Shown here: in pieces, positions 1-6,333 of the stretch
How positions within the stretch are numbered: position 1 is the stretch's first letter
How the letters are laid out: each line of letters begins with the position of its first letter
DNA from: M3007 sp046299435
Lineage (GTDB): Bacteria; Bacteroidota; Bacteroidia; Chitinophagales; Saprospiraceae
DNA length: 9,948 nt
Direction: 5' to 3'
Assembly (NCBI GenBank): GCA_046299435.1
Contig: JBKBIC010000181.1
Span: 1 to 9,948 of the forward strand
Notes under the pieces: model-generated
The model's database searches: none
The model's input: only the letters and a program-made list of their open reading frames with translations
Told to the model about the DNA's origin: nothing
Translations under genes and position numbers: made by a program

Positions 1-478
1 GATGACATCCGTTGACCTCGGCGACGTGGAAAACCAAGACCTCAACTCCTTCCGGGGCAACGTCTTCATGCACAAAGTGATTGACCCTGCCACGGGCGCA
101 CCCGTCCCGAAAGACAGCCTCGGCCACCTCAACTACCAATTGGCCGACACCACCGAAACCGCCCTCCGCGACAACTACAAACGCCCCGAAGTGTATAACT
201 TCCTCGACGGCGATAAAGAGTCCGAGGTCGAGTACCGCTACGGCGTGAGCACACTCATCAGCGACAAGGCTCGCGTCATCAAAGGTGGTTCGTGGGCCGA
301 CCGCGCTTTCTGGCTCTCGCCGGGCGCGCGCCGCTTCCTCGAAGAAGACAAAGCCAGCCGCTCCGTCGGTTTCCGTTGCGCCATGACCCGCACCGGCGGC
401 CCGACCGGCAACGAAGACACCGCAGGCAACGCCTTCAAAGTGAAAAAGAAGAAAGTCAAACGCAGTTACAAAAAATAA
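1..478 (+). CDS. gldJ: GldJ-like gliding motility / type IX secretion lipoprotein, C-terminal part
   Basis: This is the last 158 or so residues of a formylglycine-generating-enzyme-like (SUMF1/FGE-sulfatase) fold; the gene continues upstream of the window, and the ATG at 2 is an internal methionine. The diagnostic end of the fold is visible at about residues 91-128: RVIKGGSW, then DRAFWLSPGARRFLEED, then SVGFRCAMTR. This arrangement is typical of GldJ. In GldJ and GldK the fold is a structural scaffold, not an active sulfatase-activating enzyme. GldJ is an outer-membrane-associated lipoprotein needed for gliding and type IX secretion in Bacteroidota. The protein ends in a very lysine-rich tail (KVKKKKVKRSYKK). 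The signal peptide and lipobox lie outside the window. The murF neighbour downstream favours GldJ over GldK, which normally precedes gldL. A generic SUMF1-domain lipoprotein is the alternative. Confidence 0.85.
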   Translation, partial: MTSVDLGDVENQDLNSFRGNVFMHKVIDPATGAPVPKDSLGHLNYQLADTTETALRDNYKRPEVYNFLDGDKESEVEYRYGVSTLISDKARVIKGGSWADRAFWLSPGARRFLEEDKASRSVGFRCAMTRTGGPTGNEDTAGNAFKVKKKKVKRSYKK

Positions 479-512
479 GCGCGAGGCAATCTCGCCGAAC
501 ACTCACTCTATC

Positions 513-549
513 GCGGGCAGCTCTCATACGGGAGCTGCCCGCTGTTTTT
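513..549 (+). terminator. Intrinsic terminator after gldJ
   Basis: A perfect 11-bp stem (GCGGGCAGCTC at 513-523 with GAGCTGCCCGC at 532-542) encloses an 8-base loop and is followed by TGTTTTT. It begins 35 bases after the gldJ stop, so it probably ends that transcript and gives murF its own promoter. A smaller hairpin, GCGAG-GCAAT-CTCGC, sits at 481-495. Confidence 0.8.
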
Positions 550-570
550 GGGGTTAAAAAGTTGAGACAA

Positions 571-660
571 GGTTGAAAAGTTGGATTGGGCAAAGTCGCC
601 ACCTCTCTACTTTCGCCGTCGCCTCTGCCCGACGCTTCAACCTAATTCAACTTTTCAACC
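571..660 (+). repeat. Long inverted repeat in the murF leader
   Basis: The arm at 571-590 (GGTTGAAAAGTTGGATTGGG) and the arm at 641-660 (CCTAATTCAACTTTTCAACC) are inverted copies. 18 of 20 positions are Watson-Crick pairs, and the two mismatches would be G-U pairs in RNA, so the transcript could form an uninterrupted 20-bp stem around a 50-base loop. The right arm ends 19 bases before the murF start codon. A further ATTCAAC at 664-670 repeats part of the motif. It could be a leader hairpin affecting murF expression or a copy of a dispersed intergenic repeat. Confidence 0.7.
586..615 (+). promoter_or_regulatory. Weak candidate promoter for murF
   Basis: TTG at 586-588 is followed after 19 bases by TACTTTCG at 608-615. 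This differs from the Bacteroidota -7 box TAnnTTTG at one position and has the expected spacing from a -33 TTG. It lies after the gldJ terminator and about 65 bases before the murF start. The match is imperfect and could be chance. Confidence 0.25.
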
Positions 661-679
661 CCGATTCAACGCTACAACC

Positions 680-1981
680 ATGATTGAGCAACTGTACGAG
701 ATTTTCCAAAAACACCCACAAATCGTCACCGATTCCCGCCAAATCCAGCCGGGATGCTTGTTTTTCGCGCTCAAAGGCGAAAAGTTCGACGGCAATGCCT
801 TTGCCGAAAAAGCCATCGAATCCGGTGCTGCATTTGCCGTTGTGGACAATCCCGACCTTGCCCGAAACAGCGGTTGCATCGTCGTGCCCGGCGTGTTGGA
901 AGCCCTCCAAAAACTCGCCACGCACCATCGCCGCCAGTTCGACATCCCGGTCATCGGCATCGCAGGCTCCAACGGCAAGACCACCACGAAGGAACTCGTC
1001 GGCGCAGTTTTGAGCAGCCACTACCCCACTTGCGTCACCCGTGGCAATCTCAACAACCACATCGGCGTACCGCTCACGCTGCTCTCCATGCAGCCCGAAA
1101 CAGAGGTCGCCGTCATCGAAATGGGCGCGAACCACATCGGCGAGGTGGCCGAGCTTTGCGAAATAGCCGAGCCGACGCACGGCCTCGTCACCAACATCGG
1201 GAAAGAACACCTCGAAGGTTTCGGCGATTTGGAGGGCGTGAAAAAAGCGGAATCCGAGATTTACAAGTACCTCGCCGCCCACAGCGGGCTGGCCTTCATC
1301 AACCGCGACGAAAAATACCTGAGCACCCTCGCCAAGGCCAACCGCAAAAAGATTTTTTACCGCCGCAGCGACGCGCCCGACCCGAAAGTCGTGGGCCTCG
1401 AAACCAAACTCGTCGCCGAGACACCGTTCCTGCGCGTGGCCTTTTTGGGCGACGACAAACAACTCACCGAAGTGCAAACCCAGCTGCCGGGCAGGTACAA
1501 TTTCCACAACATCCAGACCGCCATCGCGCTGGGTCGTTATTTCAAAGTGCCCTCTGCCAAAATCAAAGCCGCCCTCGAAGCCTACACACCCAGCAACCAC
1601 CGCTCGCAAATCGTGCGGCGCGGCTCCACCACGTTCGTCATGGATTGCTACAACGCCAACCCATCGAGCATGAAAGCCGCCCTCGAAAGCCTGCGCGACC
1701 TGCCCGTCGGGCGCAAAATCGCCGTGCTCGGCGATATGCTCGAACTCGGCGCGGCCAGCCTCGCGGAGCATCGCGCCATGTTCAATTTTGCAAAAAAATG
1801 TGGGCTGGAACAGCTCGTGCTGGTCGGCACGGAATTCGGGAAGGTAAAACTTGGGAAATCCGTTGCCCAGTGGTTCCCGGACACGGCCACTGCCAAAACT
1901 TGGCTCAACACGCAAGCCCTCGCCGACGCGACCGTGCTGGTCAAAGGCTCGCGGGGCATCCGGCTGGAAGGGGTGCTTTGA
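680..1981 (+). CDS. murF: UDP-N-acetylmuramoyl-tripeptide--D-alanyl-D-alanine ligase
   Basis: MurF adds D-Ala-D-Ala to UDP-MurNAc-tripeptide using ATP, the last cytoplasmic step in making the peptidoglycan stem peptide. The 433-residue product shows the three Mur-ligase domains. The N-terminal substrate domain carries TDSR (17-20) and LFFALKGEKFDG. The central ATPase has the P-loop GSNGKTT (96-102), then GNLNNHIGVPLTLL, EMGANHIGE and NIGKEHLEGFG. The C-terminal domain has DCYNANPSSM, LGDMLELG and the terminal VKGSRGIRLEGVL. Length and motif order fit intact MurF. The frame stays open back to an ATG at 581, but that extension (WAKSPPLYFRRRLC...) is unlike MurF and crosses the inverted repeat, so the ATG at 680, giving MIEQLYEIF, is preferred. 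No Shine-Dalgarno sequence is seen. It follows gldJ after a terminator and converges with the next gene, 11 bases stop to stop. Confidence 0.95.
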   Translation: MIEQLYEIFQKHPQIVTDSRQIQPGCLFFALKGEKFDGNAFAEKAIESGAAFAVVDNPDLARNSGCIVVPGVLEALQKLATHHRRQFDIPVIGIAGSNGKTTTKELVGAVLSSHYPTCVTRGNLNNHIGVPLTLLSMQPETEVAVIEMGANHIGEVAELCEIAEPTHGLVTNIGKEHLEGFGDLEGVKKAESEIYKYLAAHSGLAFINRDEKYLSTLAKANRKKIFYRRSDAPDPKVVGLETKLVAETPFLRVAFLGDDKQLTEVQTQLPGRYNFHNIQTAIALGRYFKVPSAKIKAALEAYTPSNHRSQIVRRGSTTFVMDCYNANPSSMKAALESLRDLPVGRKIAVLGDMLELGAASLAEHRAMFNFAKKCGLEQLVLVGTEFGKVKLGKSVAQWFPDTATAKTWLNTQALADATVLVKGSRGIRLEGVL

Positions 1982-1992
1982 GGGCTGTACAT

Positions 1993-3069
1993 TCACCCGA
2001 ACCGCGCAAAGGCACGCGCCAGCCGTTCGGGCAGTTCTTCGCGCACAGCGGCTTGGTAATCTTGGTACGAGCACGGCACGAGGCGGTGGCGTTGGTGGCG
2101 ACGGTCGGTGGCAATGGGCACTTGCATCCACCAGCGACCGCTTTTCACGCTTTTCCAAAAAGTGATTTGGTAGTGCAGCGCGGGCATCTCCACGATGTAT
2201 TCCGTCAGGCCGTCGGTGCTGGCCGGGAAGTCGTTTTTGCGGCTAAAAAATCCGTCCGCGAAATACCACACCATTTGCGCGGCCACCTGCGCCGTTTGCC
2301 CGTCGCGGTCGAGTTCGTGCCGGAAACCATAAATCCCGAACGACGTGAGTTTGTCGCTCATGCCCGCATAGCGGCAAAGTTGGCAAGCCTCCTCGCTGAA
2401 AAAACCCGACGGCGACGCGCCCGCCACGCCCGGAGCCTCCGCCTGTTTCAGCGCGGCCAAATGGAATGCCAGCAAATCGGCATCGCGCAGCACAGGCTCA
2501 GCCTCCTCCAAACCGGGCCGGGCTTTGCCCAAGCGCAGCACATCGAAGTTTTGTTTTTCCAAAAACGCGGACAAATCGGGCGAGGTCTGGTGGATTTGCA
2601 GACCAATCAAACCCAAATGGAAAAGCAAGGGATGGCGCGGCGACACCATATTAGTATAGGCATCGGTCAAACGCTCGTCCACGACGGCCATGTTGACCAA
2701 TGCCTTGGCCTCTTGGTAAGCCAAAAATTGCGCGGGGGCAAGATGGTCGCCACCGCCCGCGAGGATGGGCAGCACACCGCCAGACAGCAGTTCGTACACG
2801 AGCGGGACGAGGAACGACGGATCGGATTTGCGGGCATCGCCCAAATCGGCGAACGAATTTTCGGGAAAAGCCCATGACATAGCGTATAAATGGCGGCGCA
2901 GCTCGGCAGCCTCTTTTTCCGCCAACCCGATGAAGGCAAGGCGCGTTTGGCGAAGGTCGGGCAGCGCGTCGCGGTGCAAAACGATGTTTTTCCCAAATGA
3001 CGAACCGGGAAGGTTTTCCGCCCATTTCAGGGTGTCGGGAGGCAGCGGCTTAAGCCAGTTTTGCAACAT
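1993..3069 (-). CDS. Ureohydrolase (arginase/formimidoylglutamase)-like protein with degenerate metal site
   Basis: The 358-residue product resembles the ureohydrolase-fold proteins of Bacteroidota often annotated as formimidoylglutamase. Visible landmarks are GGGDH (105-109, canonical GGDHS), VVDERLTD (129-136, canonical DAHxD), LLAFHLAALKQAEAPG (199-214, canonical SFDxDxxDPxxAPG), the stretch SGFFSEEACQLCRYAGMSDKL (221-241), and the tail ITFWKSVKSGRWWMQVP (302-318). Only the first His (H109) and the first Asp (D131) of the usual dimanganese ligands remain. The second His is Arg133, its partner Asp is Thr135, and the late Asp pair is His203 and Ala205. Hydrolysis of arginine or formiminoglutamate is therefore doubtful, and a structural or regulatory role is possible. 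There is no signal peptide, so it is probably cytoplasmic. It is divergently transcribed from the amino acid dehydrogenase gene. Confidence 0.75.
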   Translation of the reverse strand: MLQNWLKPLPPDTLKWAENLPGSSFGKNIVLHRDALPDLRQTRLAFIGLAEKEAAELRRHLYAMSWAFPENSFADLGDARKSDPSFLVPLVYELLSGGVLPILAGGGDHLAPAQFLAYQEAKALVNMAVVDERLTDAYTNMVSPRHPLLFHLGLIGLQIHQTSPDLSAFLEKQNFDVLRLGKARPGLEEAEPVLRDADLLAFHLAALKQAEAPGVAGASPSGFFSEEACQLCRYAGMSDKLTSFGIYGFRHELDRDGQTAQVAAQMVWYFADGFFSRKNDFPASTDGLTEYIVEMPALHYQITFWKSVKSGRWWMQVPIATDRRHQRHRLVPCSYQDYQAAVREELPERLARAFARFG

Positions 3070-3165
3070 TACTTTTGGCTAAAAAAGTGATTGACAAGCG
3101 TTTAGGGTTGGGCGAAAAGTATGATTGGCGCGGTTTTCGCTATATGAAAAAACGTAACCCGTGCG

Positions 3166-3185
3166 CCAAAAGTAAAGACTTTTGG
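3166..3185. promoter_or_regulatory. Palindrome, possible operator in the divergent promoter
   Basis: CCAAAAGT (3166-3173), spacer AAAG, and ACTTTTGG (3178-3185) form a perfect 8-bp inverted repeat. It fully covers the candidate minus-strand -7 box and lies 27 bases upstream of the candidate plus-strand -7 box, so a dimeric regulator here could control both genes. Part of the symmetry may come simply from two opposed promoter boxes, since both arms contain TTTG. Confidence 0.45.
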
Positions 3186-3195
3186 GGTATGACAA
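3167..3195 (-). promoter_or_regulatory. Candidate promoter of the ureohydrolase-like gene
   Basis: Read on the minus strand, TTG (3195-3193) is followed after 18 bases by TACTTTTG (3174-3167), an exact TAnnTTTG match. This is the arrangement expected of a Bacteroidota housekeeping promoter. Transcription would start near 3160 and give a leader of about 90 bases. Confidence 0.5.
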
Positions 3196-3212
3196 TCACG
3201 AGTGGTTTTATC

Positions 3213-3220
3213 TACCTTTG
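3213..3220 (+). promoter_or_regulatory. Candidate -7 box of the dehydrogenase promoter
   Basis: TACCTTTG matches TAnnTTTG exactly. The nearest TTTTG upstream (3180-3184) is 28 bases away, longer than usual, so the -33 element is weak or absent. Activation by a regulator bound at the adjacent palindrome is one possible explanation. Confidence 0.4.
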
Positions 3221-3381
3221 CGGCGAAAACCAGCAACCTGAGCAAGCGAAACGCGCTTTTTGGCCCGGCTCGACGCGAAATCAAAGGCGGCACATCGGTT
3301 CAGCCCACTTCTTTCGCCGCCACTCGCTCGCCTGATTTTCGACCTCCCTGATGCCAAAGCCCAACCACATATTTCCAGAGC

Positions 3382-4617
3382 ATGGACGATTTACTCAGAA
3401 AGTACAAAGAGAAGAAACCGGAGATTGTCTTTGAGTGGCACGACGCAGAAACTGACGCAGAAGGCTGGATTGTCATCAACTCGCTGCGAAACGGCGCAGC
3501 CGGCGGCGGCACCCGGATGCGAAAAGGACTGACCCGCGAAGAAGTCACCTCGTTGGCGAAGGTCATGGAAATCAAGTTTTCGGTGGCCGGCCCCAGCATC
3601 GGCGGCGCAAAAAGCGGCATCAACTTCGACCCAAATGACCCGCGCCGTTGGGATGTCCTGACCCGCTGGTACAAGGCAGTGCTCCCGCTCCTCAAAAACT
3701 ACTACGGCACCGGCGGCGACCTCAACGTGGACGAACTGAAAGACGTAGTGCCCATCACCGAAGACCTTGGCCTTTGGCACCCGCAAGAGGGCATCGTCAA
3801 GGGACATTTGAAGCCGACGGAAGGTCGGCAAATCAACATCATCGGCCAACTGCGGCACGGCTGCACCAAAATCGTGGAAGACCCGGAGTACCTGCCAGAA
3901 GGCGGCTCCCAGAAATTCGCGGTGGCGGATCTGATAACAGGCTATGGTGTGGCGGAGTCGGTGCGGCATTTTTACCAGCTCTACCACCAGCGCAACCTCG
4001 TCGGCAAGACGGCTATCATACAAGGTTGGGGTAATGTCGCCTCGTCTGCAGCTTGTTATTTGGCAAAGGAGGGCGTAAAAGTCATCGGAATCATTGACCG
4101 CGAAGGCGGCATCATCGAACCCAACGGCCTATCGCTGACTGATGTGAAGCACCTTTTTCTGACAAAAGAGGGCAACAAGCTGGCTGCCGAGCGTATGCTA
4201 CCGTTCCAAGAAGTGAACGAGCGCATCTGGAAATTAGGCGCGGATATTTTCATCCCCGGTGCAGCTTCCAAATTGGTGACTCGCGCACAAGTGGACAGTA
4301 TGTTGGAAGGCGGCCTCGAAGTATTTGCTTGCGGTGCGAACGTGCCGTTCGTGGACGACGAAGTGTTTTTCGGCCCGACGGCCCGCTACACGGACGAACA
4401 GACGGCGGTCATCCCAGATTTCATCGCCAACTGCGGCATGGCACGGGTTTTTGCCTACCTGATGCAGCCCGACGTGACCGTGACCGACCGCTCGATTTTC
4501 AGCGATACATCGGAGACCATCCGCCGAGCTTTGACGGAGGTGACAAAAATAAATCCAGAGCCAAATAAAATATCTACCAACGCTCTATATTTGGCACTCA
4601 AAAAACTGGGAGTTTGA
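3382..4617 (+). CDS. Glu/Leu/Phe/Val-family amino acid dehydrogenase
   Basis: A member of the NAD(P)-dependent amino acid dehydrogenases that interconvert an L-amino acid with its 2-oxo acid and ammonia in the cytoplasm. The 411-residue product has an N-terminal dimerisation/substrate domain with GGGTRM (41-46), MEIKFSVAG (62-70, substrate-binding Lys65) and GPSIGGAKSGI (70-80, catalytic Lys77). The 12-residue spacing of the two lysines matches the family. GTGGDLN (109-115) supplies the expected Asp113. The Rossmann domain has GWGNVA (215-220) and ends its second strand with VIGIID (234-239). The late CGANVPF (317-323) corresponds to the family's GANxP motif. Substrate is not clear from the sequence: the protein is longer than bacillar leucine dehydrogenases (about 365) and slightly shorter than typical glutamate dehydrogenases. 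The divergent ureohydrolase-like gene and shared control region fit amino-acid nitrogen metabolism. No Shine-Dalgarno sequence precedes the ATG. Confidence 0.88.
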   Translation: MDDLLRKYKEKKPEIVFEWHDAETDAEGWIVINSLRNGAAGGGTRMRKGLTREEVTSLAKVMEIKFSVAGPSIGGAKSGINFDPNDPRRWDVLTRWYKAVLPLLKNYYGTGGDLNVDELKDVVPITEDLGLWHPQEGIVKGHLKPTEGRQINIIGQLRHGCTKIVEDPEYLPEGGSQKFAVADLITGYGVAESVRHFYQLYHQRNLVGKTAIIQGWGNVASSAACYLAKEGVKVIGIIDREGGIIEPNGLSLTDVKHLFLTKEGNKLAAERMLPFQEVNERIWKLGADIFIPGAASKLVTRAQVDSMLEGGLEVFACGANVPFVDDEVFFGPTARYTDEQTAVIPDFIANCGMARVFAYLMQPDVTVTDRSIFSDTSETIRRALTEVTKINPEPNKISTNALYLALKKLGV

Positions 4618-4658
4618 CCCGGTTTTCCTTTGAAAAAGAGAAACAAACACCGGGTTTC
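4617..4658 (+). terminator. Weak hairpin at the end of the dehydrogenase gene
   Basis: ACCCG (4617-4621) can pair with CGGGT (4651-4655), and GTTT (4622-4625) with AAAC (4645-4648) across a 2-base bulge. Only TTT follows. It starts on the last base of the stop codon. It could be a poor terminator, so read-through into the OmpA-family gene is possible. Confidence 0.3.
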
Positions 4659-4701
4659 CGCTCGGTTACTTGTATCACAAAACATTCATCCATTCTTTAA
4701 A

Positions 4702-4718
4702 TCACTAAAATTTAGTGA
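4702..4718. promoter_or_regulatory. 17-base palindrome directly upstream of the OmpA-family start codon
   Basis: TCACTAAA (4702-4709), one central A, and TTTAGTGA (4711-4718) are perfectly symmetrical. The last base is four bases before the ATG at 4723. It may be a dimeric repressor operator or, in RNA, a hairpin affecting ribosome access. The base composition here is much more AT-rich than the surrounding coding DNA. I found no convincing TAnnTTTG box in this 105-base gap. Confidence 0.5.
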
Positions 4719-4722
4719 CCCT

Positions 4723-6234
4723 ATGACAGTAAGAAAAATTGCAATTGCTACTCTCTTCGCCATAGCAGGATCCAGCCTTTCTGCTCAAGATGAAGCGCCG
4801 GCAGCGGCAGCCGGCAACGGCTACCGCTCGTTTTCGCCAGCCGACAAGTGGGAAATCGGCATCGGTGGTGGCGGCGCACTTGTCGTCGGCGACCTTGACC
4901 CTAAAATAGGTTTCGGCGGAAGCATCCATGTGCGCAAATCGCTCGACCACATCTTCTCACTGCGCGGCAACTTCAACTATATGGCAGCTGGCGGCGAACG
5001 CGAGAACGGCGGCAACATCGGCAAAAGCGAAGCCGATTTGACATGGATGTCCGGCAGTATCCACACAGTGGTGTCGCTCAACAACTTCCGTTTCAACAAG
5101 CCCTATCGCCGTATCCTGATAAATGTCTTCGGGGGCGTGGGTTTCCACAAATTTGAGACGGATTACAAAAACATCTATCGCCGCACAGGTTCAGGCTTGG
5201 GCTATACCAATGGCAAGCTCGACCCAGACCCCAACGCCCAAATCGAGGGTGGCGGCGAAGTGTCGTTCCGCATCAATCCTAAGTTTAACATCTCCTTGTC
5301 GCACACAGTTTTCACGGCTTTCGGTCAAGGTGCCGACGAACTGGATGCCGACGAGAACATCGGTGTCACCAACACCACCTACCGCGACATCCTCCACTAC
5401 CCGCACCTCACGCTGAACTTCAACATCGGCAAGGCCAGTAAGTCCGGCGCACTCAAATCCGAGCCGCTTTACTGGGTGAACCCGCTGAGCGCGTTCCAAG
5501 ACGCAATCGCTGCTTTGGAAGCCCGCCCGGTTTACGACCCGACCGACACCGACGGCGACGGCATCATTGATGCCATTGACCAAGAAAAAGAAAGCCCCGC
5601 AGGTGCCCGCGTGGACACACGCGGCGTGACCCTCGATAGCGACGGCGACAGCGTGGCTGACTACAAAGACAAAGAGCCGTACAGCCCGCCGGGTTTCAAA
5701 GTGGACGCAATGGGCGTGGCACAAGTGCCGCAAGAGAAAATCCTCTCTGAGGCTGATGTCAACCGCTTGATTGACGCAAAATTGGCTGGTTTCAAACTGC
5801 CGAGCAGCAAAGGCTTGGTGGACTGGTTCCTCCCGATGATTCACTTTGACCTCGACCGCTACGATATCAAAAAGGCCGAATACGAAAAACTCTACCACGT
5901 CGCCACCGTGTTGAAGCAAAACCCGGAAATCAAAGTCGCCGTCATCGGCCACACCGACAAGTCCGCTTCTGCTCGTTACAACAACGTGCTCTCGTACAAC
6001 CGCGCCAAGGCAGCCATTGACTTCCTCGTGTCGCAACACGGCATCGCACGCGACCGCCTCATCCTCAACTGGGGCGGCGAAGACACTGCCCTCGTGCCGA
6101 CGAGCCGCTCCAACTACCTCAACCGTCGCGTCGAATTCAAAGTCGCCACGAACGAGAAAGAAATGAACCGCCCCGATGGCCCGAACGCAGGTCGCGGCGG
6201 CCGTTTCAGCGGCAACAAAGACGCTGGCTATTAA
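4723..6234 (+). CDS. OmpA-family outer membrane protein with TSP type-3 repeats
   Basis: A 503-residue protein anchoring the outer membrane to peptidoglycan. MTVRKIAIATLFAIAGSSLSA is a classic signal peptide, with cleavage near residue 21. Residues about 40-235 alternate polar and hydrophobic positions with many glycines and aromatics (WEIGIGGGGALVVGDL, LINVFGGVGFHKF, HLTLNFNIG), as expected of an 8-strand beta barrel. Two calcium-binding thrombospondin type-3-like repeats follow: DPTDTDGDGIIDAID (271-285) and LDSDGDSVADYKD (304-316). The OmpA domain spans about 365-474, with FDLDRYDI, GHTD (409-412) and LSYNRAK (423-429); Asp412 and Arg427 are the expected diaminopimelate-binding residues. 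A Gly/Arg/Asn-rich tail (476-503) ends in GY. The frame could open at a TTG at 4630, but only the ATG at 4723 places the signal peptide at the N-terminus. A strong terminator follows. Confidence 0.9.
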   Translation: MTVRKIAIATLFAIAGSSLSAQDEAPAAAAGNGYRSFSPADKWEIGIGGGGALVVGDLDPKIGFGGSIHVRKSLDHIFSLRGNFNYMAAGGERENGGNIGKSEADLTWMSGSIHTVVSLNNFRFNKPYRRILINVFGGVGFHKFETDYKNIYRRTGSGLGYTNGKLDPDPNAQIEGGGEVSFRINPKFNISLSHTVFTAFGQGADELDADENIGVTNTTYRDILHYPHLTLNFNIGKASKSGALKSEPLYWVNPLSAFQDAIAALEARPVYDPTDTDGDGIIDAIDQEKESPAGARVDTRGVTLDSDGDSVADYKDKEPYSPPGFKVDAMGVAQVPQEKILSEADVNRLIDAKLAGFKLPSSKGLVDWFLPMIHFDLDRYDIKKAEYEKLYHVATVLKQNPEIKVAVIGHTDKSASARYNNVLSYNRAKAAIDFLVSQHGIARDRLILNWGGEDTALVPTSRSNYLNRRVEFKVATNEKEMNRPDGPNAGRGGRFSGNKDAGY

Positions 6235-6246
6235 TTGTGAACGCAA

Positions 6247-6269
6247 GGCCGAAAAGCAGTTGCTCGGCC
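6247..6269 (+). other. Small hairpin after the OmpA-family gene
   Basis: GGCCG (6247-6251) pairs with CGGCC (6265-6269), and AGCA (6255-6258) with TGCT (6261-6264), with a 3-base bulge and a 2-base loop. There is no U-tract directly after it. It precedes the main terminator and may protect the mRNA 3' end. Confidence 0.35.
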
Positions 6270-6279
6270 GTAAACTTAG

Positions 6280-6323
6280 AAACAGGGCAACCTCATTTAC
6301 CGAGGTTGCCCTGTTTGTTTTTT
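6280..6323 (+). terminator. Strong intrinsic terminator
   Basis: A perfect 15-bp stem (6280-6294 with 6302-6316) around loop ATTTACC is followed by GTTTTTT (6317-6323). It ends the OmpA-family transcript. The U-tract lies only 10 bases before the ATG of the next gene, so it also sits in that gene's immediate 5' region. Confidence 0.9.
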
Positions 6324-6333
6324 GACCAAAACC

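Larger units (their letters stand above)
3070..3381. other. Divergent intergenic control region
   Basis: This 312-base gap separates the starts of the minus-strand ureohydrolase-like gene and the plus-strand dehydrogenase gene. It holds opposed promoter-like boxes and a palindrome at 3166-3185, listed separately. ACTTTTGG recurs at 3071-3078, next to the ureohydrolase start, and at 3178-3185. The plus-strand part from about 3226 to 3381 would be a 5' leader of roughly 155 bases, in which I see no RNA motif I recognise. An open frame at 3075-3335 has no recognisable protein features. Confidence 0.6.

Noticed and set aside
581..679. Upstream ATG at 581 as the murF start
   Set aside because: The extra 33 residues do not resemble MurF and span the leader inverted repeat. 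The ATG at 680 gives the expected N-terminus.
647..2158. Long open frames antisense or out of frame to murF, including a 503-residue minus-strand frame and a 707-residue plus-strand frame (754-2877)
   Set aside because: They arise from GC-rich codon bias. Their translations are Arg/His/Pro- or Phe/Val-rich with no domain, while the murF frame has all family motifs.
3075..3335. An 86-residue open frame in the divergent intergenic region
   Set aside because: It covers promoter-like boxes and the palindrome, has atypical composition and shows no recognisable motif.
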